NCBI GenBank assembly: GCA_035543115.1
Contig: DATKKF010000037.1
Span: 1 to 64,000, forward strand
Length of the DNA: 64,000 bases
Origin: RPRB01 sp035543115
GTDB taxonomy: Bacteria; Myxococcota; Myxococcia; Myxococcales; Myxococcaceae
Direction of reading: 5' to 3'
Position 1 is the first letter of the stretch. The number at the start of each line of letters is the position of its first letter. The notes under the pieces were generated by a model. That model ran no database searches. It was not told the DNA's origin and saw nothing but the letters and a program-made list of their open reading frames with translations. The translations under genes and the position numbers were made by a program. Positions 8,681 to 17,579 of the stretch are shown one piece after another.

Positions 8681-9085
8681 TCGGCGGACCCAGGCCCCCG
8701 CGCGGTGCTGATGCTCCGTTGAACCTGGAGCTCGCCCCACCCGCGCCCAGACGGGAGCCCGGCACCCGGCGCATGCCGGACCTGCTGCGCTGGATCGGGC
8801 TGCGTCCCCGGGCGATCGCCGCCCGCGTCCCCGAGCGGCTGGACCATCACCCGGGAGTCTGGATCCACGTGGACGCCGACGTGCTCGACGACGAACGGAT
8901 GCCCGCGGTGGACTCGCGCGTCCCGGTGGACTGTCGTACGAGGTGCCGGTGGGATTGCTCCGTCCACTCCTCGCCTCGCCGCGCGCGCTCGGGGTCGAGT
9001 TCACCATCTACGGCCCGGACCTCGATCCCGAGGGCACCGTGGCCGGGAATTGACCGCCGCGCTGGTGGAGGCACTTCGACCGTGA
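8674..9085 (+). pseudogene. Decayed arginase/agmatinase-family gene (internal deletion, two frameshifts)
   Basis: The frame from ATG 8674 gives an N-terminal piece (LELAPPAPRREPGTRRMPDLLRW) typical of arginase-family starts, then jumps to the C-terminal part GVWIHVDADVLDDERMPAVDS, which keeps the late D-x-D metal ligands. About 150 residues between, including the usual GGDHS and DxHxD motifs, are missing. After VDSRVP the homology continues in another frame (GGLSYEVPVGLLRPLLASPR, then ALGVEFTIYGPDLDPEG) and shifts again to ELTAALVEALRP ending at TGA 9085. Both shifts lie at short C or G runs (near 8933 and 9047). It sits where an intact gene would be coupled to GST and M20. Confidence 0.75.
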
Positions 9086-10446
9086 ACCACGACGCACGGG
9101 CCTGGGCCGAGGGCCACCGGGCCTTCTTCGAGGAACGGCTCCGCACGCTCGTCGAGCTGCCCACCATCAGCATGGACCCCAGCCGGGGACCGGAGATGGA
9201 GGCCTGCGCGGAGGCGGCGCTGGCCGTCATCCGCCACCTCGGCGGGACGGCGACGCTCCTCCGGGCCGGCGGCAAGCCGTACGTCCACGGCCGCTTCGGC
9301 GACCCGCGCGGGGCATCGGTGCTGGTCTACAACCACCTCGACGTCCAGCCCGCGGAGGAACCCGAGTGGAAGGGCGAGCCGTTCCGGATGCGCATCGACG
9401 GCGAGCGCTACCTCGGACGTGGCACCACCGACGACAAGGGACCGGCGCTGACCTGCCTCCTGGCCATCGCCCAGGCCGCCCGCCGCGGGTCGCCGCTCGG
9501 CTTCCAGCTGCTCTGGGAGTTCGAGGAGGAGGTGGGCAGCCCCCATTTTGCGGAGCTGCTCCGGGAGCACCGGCCGACGCTCGGTCCGGTCCGGGCGGTG
9601 CTGGTCTCGGACACCCTGTGGGTCTCGGCCGAGCAGCCCTCGATGGACGTGGGTCTGCGCGGCTACCAGGGGCTGGTGCTCAAGCTCAGGACCGCCGAGG
9701 TGGACGCGCACTCCGGCGTGGTGGGCGGAGGCGCGCCCAATCCCATCGCCGGGCTGGTGCGGGTGCTCGCCGCGTGCTTCGACGCGCGGAGCGGCCACAT
9801 CCTCGTCCCCGGCATCCGCGACGGCATCGTCCCGGTGAGCGAGGAGGAGATGGACCTCTACCTCCGGAGCGGCTTCGACGTGGAGCGGTTCCGGAGCACC
9901 TACGGGTTCCGGCGGCTGATGGCGAACGAGCCGCGCGAGCTGCTCCGGCGGCTCTGGACCGAGCCCACGTTCGAGGTCCACGGCATCTGCGGTGGGTACC
10001 AGGGCCCGGGCATCAAGAGCATCGTCCCGGCGTGGGCGGAGGCCAAGGTGAGCCTCCGCCTGGTCCCCGCCCAGTCGCCGGCACGGGTGGTCGACTGCAT
10101 CCGCCGCTTCGTGGCGGAGTTGGATCCCCTGGTCGAGGTCGTCCCGCTCGGGTCGGCGCCGGCCTTCGTCACCTCGGTCGACGCGCCGGAGTGCGCCGCG
10201 ATGGACCGCGCGTCGGAGCGGGTGCTCGGGAAGAGCCTCGCCCTGACCCGTGGCGGCGGCTCCATCCCCGCGGTGGCGACCATGGCCGAGGTGCTGCGCG
10301 CCCCGGTGCTCCTGATGGGCCTGAGTCTCCCCGAGCACGGCTACCACGCGCCGAACGAGTTCTTCGACTGGACGCAGGCCCGGCGCGGCGTGGAGCTGTA
10401 CGCGTCGTGGTTCGAGGAGCTGGAGCGGCTTCCGGAGAAGTCCTGA
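9082..10446 (+). CDS. M20-family metallopeptidase (dipeptidase-like)
   Basis: A 454-residue dizinc aminoacyl/dipeptidase of the M20/M25/M40 family. Landmarks are the metal site NHLDVQP (H85, D87), GRGTTDDKGP with the bridging Asp, the catalytic pair EFEEEVGS, the dimerisation-domain start DAHSGVVGGGAPNP, and the final metal-ligand segment SLPEHGYHAPNEFF. The start is GTG 9082, which overlaps the TGA of the arginase remnant (GTGA); the reading frame stays open far upstream but that part is the GST shadow and the remnant. The substrate is unknown; cytosolic nonspecific dipeptidase is the closest pattern. Confidence 0.93.
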   Translation: MNHDARAWAEGHRAFFEERLRTLVELPTISMDPSRGPEMEACAEAALAVIRHLGGTATLLRAGGKPYVHGRFGDPRGASVLVYNHLDVQPAEEPEWKGEPFRMRIDGERYLGRGTTDDKGPALTCLLAIAQAARRGSPLGFQLLWEFEEEVGSPHFAELLREHRPTLGPVRAVLVSDTLWVSAEQPSMDVGLRGYQGLVLKLRTAEVDAHSGVVGGGAPNPIAGLVRVLAACFDARSGHILVPGIRDGIVPVSEEEMDLYLRSGFDVERFRSTYGFRRLMANEPRELLRRLWTEPTFEVHGICGGYQGPGIKSIVPAWAEAKVSLRLVPAQSPARVVDCIRRFVAELDPLVEVVPLGSAPAFVTSVDAPECAAMDRASERVLGKSLALTRGGGSIPAVATMAEVLRAPVLLMGLSLPEHGYHAPNEFFDWTQARRGVELYASWFEELERLPEKS

Positions 10447-10489
10447 GCCTTCGACAGTCCGCCGCCGCGGCGAGGCCCGCCACCCATGC

Positions 10490-11782
10490 TCAGGCGCGCT
10501 CGATGCGCTCGGCGCCGGAGAGCCGGCGGTGCGCCTCGAGCGCGCGATCGAGCGCGGCGTCGAGCTCCAGCCGCTCTGAGCGGCGCATCCGATGCTCCAG
10601 CCGCGGGGCCGGCACGCGGAGCACGCCCGCCTTGCGGTCGATGCGCGGCTCGATGCGTCCCACCAGCCGATCGCCCCAGAGCAGCGGCAGGACGTAGTAC
10701 CCGTGCTTGCGCGCCTTCGCCGGGACGTACACCTCCCACACGTAGTCGAAGTCGAACAGCTGCCGGAGCAGCTCCCGGTCCCAGACCAGCGGATCGAGCG
10801 GGGCGAGCAGCGCGACACCGCGGGTGCGGAGTGCGCCCCCGCGGAGGAAGCGGGCGTCGGCGGCGAGCATGAACCGCTCGTCGCGAACGCCCTGGACACG
10901 CACCCGGCGGAGCGTCCCGTCGGCGACCATCGCCTCGGTGAGCCGGAGCCGCTGGCGCGCGGGCACCGTGCCGGACCAGATCTCCGCCCCTGCGCGCAGC
11001 CCGAGCAGCCCCACGCCGCGGAACCGGCTCAGGAGCTGATGCCGCCGGACCTCCTCGTCCGGCAACCGGGTGTCGAGCAGGGCACCAGGGAAGAGGCGCT
11101 CGATCCGGTCGTACACCCGCACGTTTCCCACCCGGCGGGCGATGCCGATCTGCCCGGTCCGGAACAGCGCGTAGAGCACCGCGCGGGGCACGGTCACTGA
11201 CCCCCAGCCCCAGAGCAGGCGCTGCCCGCCCCGCTCCACGAACGCGCTCCCGGGAAGGGCGCCCTCGCGCTCGAGTCGCTCCAGAATTGCCTGGGCGATG
11301 TCGGCATGCCGGTGGAGGAGACCCTGGTACGCGCCGTCGCGGCGGTGCCACTGCTCCCAGTCCACCCGGTGCACCGGCAGCTCCTCCACCGGGAGAATGT
11401 TGAGCGACTTGTTGTAGGCCTCGAAGAGCTGCCGCTCGGCGCGCGCTCCGTAGAGCCACCGCTCCATCCAGCCGCGGCGGTAGTTGCGGATCCGCGCGGC
11501 GAGGACCAGGTCGTCGTTCCGCGCGCCGGTGACCTCCAGCGGATCGAACTGCACCGAGCCGAGCTCCCGGACGACCCGGAGCACCGATTCGGCGCGCGCC
11601 GGCAGCGCCCGTGGCGGCGCCAGGAAGTGACGGCGGACGAGGAACCTGCGCGCCTGCTCGGCGGTGAGCTCGAGGGTGTCGTGGCCCGAGGCCTCCTCAA
11701 CCCCCGCCGCACGTCTTCCAGGCGAGCGTGGCGCACCCGGGCCACGTTCTGGATGACCTCGCGCTGCCTGCTCCACGCGCAT
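10490..11782 (-). CDS. AlkX/YcaQ-type winged-helix DNA glycosylase
   Basis: A 430-residue protein of the HTH_42 (YcaQ/AlkZ) family. These enzymes remove alkylated bases; the AlkX/YcaQ branch unhooks interstrand crosslinks and carries a Q-hydrophobic-D catalytic motif. Here LGSVQFDPLEVTGARNDD shows it (Q78, F79, D80). Other family signatures are RNYRRGWMERWLYG, EAYNKSLNILPVEELP, LLAPLDPLVWDRELL and FDYVWEVYVPAKARKHGYYVLPLL. The start at ATG 11782 lies three bases after the peroxiredoxin stop; about 35 N-terminal residues look unconserved, so a later start is possible. Confidence 0.92.
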   Translation of the reverse strand: MRVEQAARGHPERGPGAPRSPGRRAAGVEEASGHDTLELTAEQARRFLVRRHFLAPPRALPARAESVLRVVRELGSVQFDPLEVTGARNDDLVLAARIRNYRRGWMERWLYGARAERQLFEAYNKSLNILPVEELPVHRVDWEQWHRRDGAYQGLLHRHADIAQAILERLEREGALPGSAFVERGGQRLLWGWGSVTVPRAVLYALFRTGQIGIARRVGNVRVYDRIERLFPGALLDTRLPDEEVRRHQLLSRFRGVGLLGLRAGAEIWSGTVPARQRLRLTEAMVADGTLRRVRVQGVRDERFMLAADARFLRGGALRTRGVALLAPLDPLVWDRELLRQLFDFDYVWEVYVPAKARKHGYYVLPLLWGDRLVGRIEPRIDRKAGVLRVPAPRLEHRMRRSERLELDAALDRALEAHRRLSGAERIERA

Positions 11783-11785
11783 CGG

Positions 11786-12430
11786 TCAGCCGTCGTCCTG
11801 CTCGGCCAGCACCTGCGCGCGCGTCTTCCCGTAAGGCCAGAAGCGCGCCTTCTCCCCCACGGCCCAGGCCTGGCGCAGCGCGGGGTCCGAGAGGTCCCAG
11901 TCGGGGCGGCAGCGCTGGAGCACCAGGCGGAGGTCCCGGCGGAGCTCCTCCACCGTGGGTCGGCCGAAGAACCAGTAGCCGTTGTACACGCTGAAGACCT
12001 TGAGCCCGGGCTCAAGCACCAGGGTGTGCGGGATCATCGGGTTGTGGGTCGGGTCGGTGTACTCGGCGATGTCCAGGTCCCTCTGCACCTTCCGCGCGGC
12101 GTCGGAGAGGAAGGTCCAGTGCGCGCCCACGCCGCTGCGGAACTCGTTCAGCTCGAGCAGCGTGTCCGTCGACACCGTGACCATCCGGCAGTAGCCGACC
12201 TCCATCTCGCGGTGGAGCTGCACCAGCCCCTCGTGCTGCCGGCGGTCCTTGGGGCAGAAGCCTCCGCGGCTCAGGACGAGGACCAGCGGGTCGGGGCCCT
12301 GCAGCTCGGAGAGCTTCCGCCGCTTGCCGGTGTGGTCGGTGAGCTCGTAATCGGGGAACGACGCTCCGGGGATGATGTCGGCTCGCACGGCGGGGGAACT
12401 TGGACCGAAGCGCGAGCGCAGGTCCAGCAC
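11786..12430 (-). CDS. Peroxiredoxin-like (AhpC/TSA, redoxin domain) protein
   Basis: A 214-residue thioredoxin-fold protein. FPDYELTDHTGKRRKLSEL opens the redoxin domain and SRGGFCPKDRRQ carries the putative peroxidatic Cys59. It differs from the usual PxxxTxxC in having SRGGFC. Other cysteines (in VGYCRM and LQRCRP) might resolve the sulfenate. A long C-terminal extension ends KTRAQVLAEQDDG. It is followed after three bases by the glycosylase gene, which suggests a two-gene unit for peroxide and alkylation damage; that link is inference. Confidence 0.87.
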   Translation of the reverse strand: MLDLRSRFGPSSPAVRADIIPGASFPDYELTDHTGKRRKLSELQGPDPLVLVLSRGGFCPKDRRQHEGLVQLHREMEVGYCRMVTVSTDTLLELNEFRSGVGAHWTFLSDAARKVQRDLDIAEYTDPTHNPMIPHTLVLEPGLKVFSVYNGYWFFGRPTVEELRRDLRLVLQRCRPDWDLSDPALRQAWAVGEKARFWPYGKTRAQVLAEQDDG

Positions 12431-12433
12431 CCG

Positions 12434-12856
12434 TCAGAGCGGCTGGAGAGCCACTGTCGTGATCTGAGGGATGTACGGAGGTCCGACCCCGCAGCACCCA
12501 TCATCCGCGGGCTGCGTCGCCGGCACGTCGACCGTCAGGGAACGGGTCTCATACCCCTGGGCCGCCACGGTCAAGCTGACCGGACCGGCACTCGCCGGGC
12601 CGCCATCGGGCTTGCTCCGGAACGCGCAGACGCCCTCGAAACCGCGCGGGACGTCGTTCACCCGGGCGGTGCCGATGGGACCAGCGTCGACGCCATCCAC
12701 GACCCTGACCGTCAGGAACGGAAGTGGCCCGGCGCAGTCACAGGTCTCCACGCACGCTGGAGGCGAGGCGACGACGAGCGCTAGGGGCACTCCCACGAAG
12801 GCCACGAGCGCTGACGAGAGACGACGACGCATCCAGGGAGCGTCGGCCTGGCTCAT
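12434..12856 (-). CDS. Small lipoprotein-like protein, carboxypeptidase-regulatory type
   Basis: A 140-residue exported protein starting at ATG 12856. The N-terminus has Arg residues and a hydrophobic stretch (SALVAFVGVPLALVVASPPAC), then Cys-containing sequence (CVETCDCAG) and a small beta domain, LPFLTVRVVDGVD, later VSLTVAAQGYETRSLTVDVPA, like carboxypeptidase regulatory-like domains. It ends PQITTVALQPL, three bases before the peroxiredoxin start. Its ATG overlaps the frame-corrected TGA of an upstream degraded copy (ATGA), so it is the second member of a tandem duplication. Function unknown. Confidence 0.75.
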   Translation of the reverse strand: MSQADAPWMRRRLSSALVAFVGVPLALVVASPPACVETCDCAGPLPFLTVRVVDGVDAGPIGTARVNDVPRGFEGVCAFRSKPDGGPASAGPVSLTVAAQGYETRSLTVDVPATQPADDGCCGVGPPYIPQITTVALQPL

Positions 12857-13090
12857 AGGGGCCTCAACGCGACGTCTCGCGTCTGCGGTACGAACCCCGA
12901 CCTGACAGGTGCAGGCGTCCGCGTTCGCTACCGGGACCTCGACCTCGAGCGCGGCGTGGGCGTAGCCCGGGGCGGTCACGTCGAGGGAGAACGTTCCGGC
13001 CCCGAGCTGGCCTCCATCGCGACCGCTCTCGAACCCATCCCCCGGAACATGCTCAGCGAGAGAGGACCACCAGACCCGGTGGTCGGGCAA
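12853..13090 (-). pseudogene. Truncated, frameshifted copy of the small lipoprotein gene
   Basis: The open frame above ATG 12856 encodes a paralogue of the next gene's C-terminal half: VPGDGFESGRDGGQLGAGTF then SLDVTAPGYAHAALEVEVP aligns with VPRGFEG...PDGGPASAGPV then SLTVAAQGYETRSLTVDVP. The frame is then lost: the in-frame reading VRTADARRRVEAP is unrelated, but a one-base shift near 12905 (a GGGG run) restores VPQTRDVALRPL-stop, matching IPQITTVALQPL-stop of the intact copy. No signal peptide half is recognisable between here and metK. Confidence 0.65.
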
Positions 13091-13129
13091 TCGGAGCGGA
13101 CTGGCCCCGTCCAGCTGCTCGGACGCCGC

Positions 13130-14305
13130 TCAGCCCCCGACGGCGCGCAGCGCCCGGGCGCCCACCGCTTCCCGGAGCGCATCCTTCTTGTCGGTGCGCT
13201 CCCAGGTGAACTCCTTCTCCGTGCGCCCGAAGTGACCGTAGCTCGCGGTCTTCTGGTAGATGGGGCGGAGCAGGTCGAGGTGGTCGATGATCTCCCGCGG
13301 CTTCAGGCTAAACGTCCTGCGGATCGCCTCGGCAATGCGCTCCTCGGGGACCTTCGCCGTCCCGAAAGTCTCCACCATGACCGAGACCGGGTCGGCGACG
13401 CCAATGGCGTAGCTCACCTGGACCTCGCAGCGCTCGGCGAGCCCGGCGGCCACCACGTTCTTGGCGATGTAGCGGCCCATGTACGCCGCCGAGCGGTCCA
13501 CCTTGCTGGGGTCCTTGCCACTGAATGCGCCGCCCCCGTGCCGGCCCATGCCACCGTAGGTGTCCACGATGATCTTCCGGCCGGTGACGCCCGAGTCGCC
13601 CATCGGGCCGCCGATGACGAACCGCCCCGTGGGGTTGATGAAGAAGCGGGTCTTCTTGTCGAGCAGCTTCTTCGGCAGCGCCTTGAGGATGACCTCCTCG
13701 CGCACCGCCTCGTGGATCTTCTTGTTGGAGACGCTGTCGGCGTGCTGGGTCGAGACGACGACGGTGTCGATGCGCACCGGCTTGCCATTCACGTACTGCA
13801 CCGTCACCTGGCTCTTCCCGTCGGGCCGGAGCCAGGGGAGCGACTTGCGCCGCACGTCCGCGAGCCGCCGGGTCAGGGCGTGCGCGTAGTGGATGGGCGC
13901 CGGCATCAGCTCGGCCGTCTCGTTGCAGGCGTAGCCGAACATCATCCCCTGGTCGCCCGCGCCCTGCTCCTTGTCGTTGTCCACGCCGCGGGCGATGTCC
14001 TGGCTCTGGCCCTCGATGGCCACCATCACGCCACAGGTGTGGCCGTCGTAACCCATGTCGCTGTGGGTGTAGCCGATGCGGACGATGGTGCTGCGGACGA
14101 TGCTCGGGATGTCGACGTAGGTGCTGGTGGTGACCTCGCCGGCCACGATGGCCAGACCGGTCTTCACCAGCGTCTCCACGGCCACCCGGCCGCGCGGGTC
14201 CCCGGCGATGATCGCGTCGAGGACGCCGTCGCTGATCTGATCGGCCACCTTGTCCGGGTGGCCCTCGGTGACCGACTCGGAGGTGAACAGGAAATCCTTG
14301 GGCAT
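13130..14305 (-). CDS. metK: S-adenosylmethionine synthetase
   Basis: A 391-residue methionine adenosyltransferase, making SAM from methionine and ATP. Signatures are TEGHPDKVADQISDGVLD near the N-terminus, GAGDQGMMFGYACNET (methionine/ATP site), GGAFSGKDPSKVDRSAAY (phosphate loop) and ERCEVQVSYAIGVADPVS. The length is normal for the family. ATG 14305 starts with the expected PKDFLFTSESVTEGH. A possible sigma70-like promoter lies 40-65 bases upstream. With ahcY 6 kb downstream on the same strand, two activated-methyl-cycle enzymes are in this region, though unrelated genes separate them. Confidence 0.98.
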   Translation of the reverse strand: MPKDFLFTSESVTEGHPDKVADQISDGVLDAIIAGDPRGRVAVETLVKTGLAIVAGEVTTSTYVDIPSIVRSTIVRIGYTHSDMGYDGHTCGVMVAIEGQSQDIARGVDNDKEQGAGDQGMMFGYACNETAELMPAPIHYAHALTRRLADVRRKSLPWLRPDGKSQVTVQYVNGKPVRIDTVVVSTQHADSVSNKKIHEAVREEVILKALPKKLLDKKTRFFINPTGRFVIGGPMGDSGVTGRKIIVDTYGGMGRHGGGAFSGKDPSKVDRSAAYMGRYIAKNVVAAGLAERCEVQVSYAIGVADPVSVMVETFGTAKVPEERIAEAIRRTFSLKPREIIDHLDLLRPIYQKTASYGHFGRTEKEFTWERTDKKDALREAVGARALRAVGG

Positions 14306-14343
14306 GGCGATGTCTTCCGTGTGCTCCTGAAAGGGCGCGGGAC

Positions 14344-14371
14344 ACTATCGATCCGTCGCTCCCTCCGTCAA
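14344..14371 (-). promoter_or_regulatory. Candidate metK promoter
   Basis: On the minus strand TTGACG (14371-14366) and GATAGT (14349-14344) are separated by 16 bases, 39 bases before the metK ATG. The match is 5/6 and 4/6 to the sigma70 consensus. The spot is notably less GC-rich than its surroundings. No SAM-riboswitch consensus is visible in this leader. Confidence 0.35.
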
Positions 14372-14382
14372 ACCAGTCAAAG

Positions 14383-15900
14383 CTAAGGCGGGATTCCGAG
14401 GATCTCCAGGCTCATTGGCTCGAACAGCGCGCTCGGATCGGCCCGTAACCAGGCGTAAACCACCTCGCGAATCGAGAGCCGCCCCCGGAGCCGGGGCCAG
14501 CTGGCGAGGGGGACGAGCCGCGCAGTCACCGCGGGAGGTAGCTCCGTCCGCTCCTCCCGGGTGACCAGGAGCGCCTCACCCTCCTGCAGTGCACGGAGCA
14601 TCTGGGCCTCCCCGGACGCACGGTGCACCGAGCGCCCCACCAGGAACGAGTAGAGGCCCGGGTTCTGCGTGGCGGTGAACAGCGGCCGTGACCCCGCCCG
14701 CTCCCCGACCCAGGACGGGACCGGGGGCGGAACGGCGCGGGGGAGGACGCTGGCGAAGAGGAGCACCGCCGCACCGGCAAAGCCCACCGTGCTCGCCAGC
14801 ACGGCGCCACGGCCCATCGCCGCCGCCGAGAGCGCAAGCAGCGAGATCGCGCACCCCAGCCCGAGCCGGACCGGGGCGGCGAGCGGGAACCGCAGCGCGA
14901 GAGCCCCGGCCACCGCGAGGGCGAGCAGGAGCACCATGCTGCCGATGCGCCGCGATCCGGGTTGCGCCCCGCTGGCCAGCACCGCCATGGGCGCGAGCGC
15001 CGGCAAGACGTAGTGCGGGTGCTTCAGCCCGGGCAGGCTGTAGACGAAGAGCAAACCCACGACCCACGGCCAGGCGAGAGCGGCGCCGGGCCCGCGCACC
15101 CGCACCAGCGGCGTCCAGGGGAGGAGAAGCACCGGGGCGGCGAGCAGGAGCCCGAGCTCGCCTTCCACGGTCCAGGCGAAGCGGAACTTGCCCAGGTTCT
15201 CGGTGCCGAAGAAGCGGCCGACGAAGGCCTCGCCGTACCGGCCCGCCATCGCCACGTACCAGGGCGCGGCGAGCAGAAGCGCGAGCACGCCGGCCGCGAC
15301 CAGCCAGGGCACGAGGGCCCTCGGCCAGCCGCGCCGCGAGAGGTACACGGTCGCCGGTGGAACCATGAGAAGCGGCCCCACCGGGCCCTTGAGCAGCGTC
15401 GCCGCCGCCGCGGCCACCCCTGTCAGCAGCAACAGCCGTGGCGAGCCGCCCTCGGCCGCGCGCCAGAGCGTCCACAGCCCGACGGCGAGGGCCAGGGCCA
15501 GGGGGACGTCCATCAGGTCGACGCGGGCGTAGCGGAGGACCCCGAGGCAGGTCCCGACGACGAGGATCGCCACCGGCTCGGCGGCCTCTCCCGCGACGCG
15601 ACGGGCGAGGCGCCCCGTCACCCAGGCCAGGGCCAGCGCAGCGAGCGCGACCGGCAGCCGCGCCGCCCAGAGCGTCTCTCCGAACAGGGAGAAGGCGAGC
15701 CCCATCGCCCAGTAGAGCAGGGGCGGCTTGGTGAAGTCCGGGCCGCCGTCGACGGTGGGGGTGAGCCAGTCGCCGCGGTCGTGCATCTCGCGCGCGGCTT
15801 GAAGGTACAGGCCCTCGTCCGGATGGGTCCCGCCCGCAGGGCTGCCCAGGCCCGAGAAGAGCACCGCCGCCACCACCAGCAGGGGGACCGCGCTACGCAC
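14383..15900 (-). CDS. GT39/ArnT-like integral membrane glycosyltransferase
   Basis: About 505 residues with 10-12 predicted membrane helices. The first periplasmic loop has the family motif THPDEGLYLQAAREMHDRGDW (acidic pair next to the first helix) followed by DFTKPPLLYW, the hallmark of PMT/ArnT enzymes, which move a sugar from a polyprenyl-phosphate donor onto lipid A or proteins. GGRYGEAFVGRFFGTENLGKF-like loop residues and LPGLKHPHYVLPALAPMAVL also fit. GTG 15900 puts the first helix (AVPLLVVAAVLFSG) at the N-terminus; the frame is open to ATG 16026. Divergent from the M16 pair. Acceptor unknown. Confidence 0.87.
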   Translation of the reverse strand: MRSAVPLLVVAAVLFSGLGSPAGGTHPDEGLYLQAAREMHDRGDWLTPTVDGGPDFTKPPLLYWAMGLAFSLFGETLWAARLPVALAALALAWVTGRLARRVAGEAAEPVAILVVGTCLGVLRYARVDLMDVPLALALAVGLWTLWRAAEGGSPRLLLLTGVAAAAATLLKGPVGPLLMVPPATVYLSRRGWPRALVPWLVAAGVLALLLAAPWYVAMAGRYGEAFVGRFFGTENLGKFRFAWTVEGELGLLLAAPVLLLPWTPLVRVRGPGAALAWPWVVGLLFVYSLPGLKHPHYVLPALAPMAVLASGAQPGSRRIGSMVLLLALAVAGALALRFPLAAPVRLGLGCAISLLALSAAAMGRGAVLASTVGFAGAAVLLFASVLPRAVPPPVPSWVGERAGSRPLFTATQNPGLYSFLVGRSVHRASGEAQMLRALQEGEALLVTREERTELPPAVTARLVPLASWPRLRGRLSIREVVYAWLRADPSALFEPMSLEILGIPP

Positions 15901-16127
15901 GGCACCTGGCCCGATGCCAGGAGCGCGGCCGCCCGGAAGGGCATCGGTCGTCGCAGGTCGCTGGGGGACACCGGCTGCGCATGGGGATGACCGGACCTCT
16001 ACCAGAACCCCCCGCCGGCCTCCCATTTCAAGACGTGACCGCGTGGACGAAGAGGGCCGGCCGAGCCCGCCATCCGCGGAAGAGCCCTTGTCGAGGAGGC
16101 CGTCCGGAGACTACGAGCCCCCCCGCC

Positions 16128-17579
16128 ATGAGGATTCTCTTCTGCCTGTCGCTCGCCCTCGCGCTCGGGTGCGCGCATTCCCCGGCGGCACCCGCGCCGG
16201 CACCCGCTCCGGCTCCCGCCGCCCCGACGCCCAGCCCGCCGCCGGCGGCAGACGCCGCGGCCGCACGGTTCGTCCCGCCCGACGCGCGGCCGGCGTTCGA
16301 GATCCCGGTCGAGTTCTACACCCTGACCAATGGGCTCAAGGTGGTGCTCTCGCGCGACACCACCGCGCCGATCGTGACGGTCGGCGTCTACTACCACATC
16401 GGGTTCCGCATCGAGCCGCGCAACCGCACCGGCTTCGCGCATCTGTTCGAGCACATGATGTTCCAGGGCAGCGAGAACCTCGGGAAGCTCGCCTTCATCC
16501 AGCTGGTGCAGCGGAACGGCGGCATCCTCAACGGCTCCACCCGCTTCGACTTCACCAACTACTTCGAGGTGGTCCCGGCCAACGTGTTGGAGACGATGCT
16601 CTGGGCCGAGGCGGACCGGATGCGTGGCCTCAAGGTGACCCAGGACAACCTCACCAACCAGCAGGGCGTGGTGAAGAGCGAGGTGCGGGTCAACGTGCTC
16701 AACCGGCCCTACGGCGGCTGGCCGTGGCTCACCGTGCCGCAGCTGGCGAACAAGAACTGGTACAACGCCCACAACTTCTACGGCGACCTGGGCGACCTCG
16801 ACGCGGCCACGCTCCAGGACGTCCAGCAGTTCTTCACGACCTACTACGCGCCCAACAACGCCGCGCTGGTGGTGAGCGGCAACTTCGACCCGGGCCCGGT
16901 GAAGGCCTGGGTGTCGAAGTACTTCGAGGGGATTCCCCGCGCCGACGTGCCGCCGGTTCCCGACCTCACCGAGCCCCCGCAGACCGAGGAGCAGTGGAAG
17001 ACCGTGGACGACAAGCTGGCGCAGCGGCCGGCGCTGGCCGTCGCCTACCACATGCCTCCGCGCGGCTCTCCCGAGTTCTGGGCCATGGCCTTGCTGCAGC
17101 AGATCCTCGTCGAGGGTCCGGACAGCCGGCTGTACCAGGAGCTGGTGCAGAAGCGCGGGCTGACCGGCGAAGTGGAGGGCGGCGCGAACCTCCTCGGCAA
17201 CCAGTACGACTACCAGGGCCCGATGCTCTGGATGGCCTCTCTCTTCCACGACACCGGGCACTCGCCGAAGGAGATCGTCGCGGCCATCGACACGGCCATC
17301 GAGCCGCTGCGCCGAGCGCCCGTCGATCAGGAGACGCTGGACCGCGCACGGGTCAAGGCCCGGAGCGCCTATTACGCAGACCTCGAGCGACTGTACGGCT
17401 TCGGCCGGGCAGATCTGCTCGCCACCCATGCCCTGTTCGACGGCGACCCTGCGGCGGTGAACCGCATCGAGCCCAGCCTGCTCGCGGTGACGCCCGAGCT
17501 CATCCAGAGGACGGCCCAGGAGTGGCTCCGCCCCACCAACCGCACCGTGGTCGCCCTGCAGCCGGCGGGAGGCAAGTGA
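16128..17579 (+). CDS. M16 zinc protease, catalytic subunit, lipoprotein
   Basis: A 483-residue insulinase-family (M16) peptidase. The N-terminus MRILFCLSLALALGCAHS has a lipobox ending at Cys15, followed by a Pro/Ala linker, which predicts lipid anchoring. The inverted zinc motif is HLFEH (H105, E108, H109) in GFAHLFEHMMFQGSEN, with the third ligand expected at the Glu of VVKSEVRVNVLN. The C-terminal half is the second M16 domain. ATG 16128 was chosen because the signal peptide starts there. Its stop overlaps the next start (TGATG), and the next gene is the partner lacking the metal site. Confidence 0.95.
   Translation: MRILFCLSLALALGCAHSPAAPAPAPAPAPAAPTPSPPPAADAAAARFVPPDARPAFEIPVEFYTLTNGLKVVLSRDTTAPIVTVGVYYHIGFRIEPRNRTGFAHLFEHMMFQGSENLGKLAFIQLVQRNGGILNGSTRFDFTNYFEVVPANVLETMLWAEADRMRGLKVTQDNLTNQQGVVKSEVRVNVLNRPYGGWPWLTVPQLANKNWYNAHNFYGDLGDLDAATLQDVQQFFTTYYAPNNAALVVSGNFDPGPVKAWVSKYFEGIPRADVPPVPDLTEPPQTEEQWKTVDDKLAQRPALAVAYHMPPRGSPEFWAMALLQQILVEGPDSRLYQELVQKRGLTGEVEGGANLLGNQYDYQGPMLWMASLFHDTGHSPKEIVAAIDTAIEPLRRAPVDQETLDRARVKARSAYYADLERLYGFGRADLLATHALFDGDPAAVNRIEPSLLAVTPELIQRTAQEWLRPTNRTVVALQPAGGK

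Noticed and set aside
8116..9081. M20 peptidase starting at 8116
   Set aside because: Family homology starts after GTG 9082; the upstream open frame is a GST shadow plus the arginase remnant.
14306..14382. SAM riboswitch in the metK leader
   Set aside because: None of the SAM-I, SAM-II or SAM-IV conserved cores could be found; only a plain promoter is suggested.
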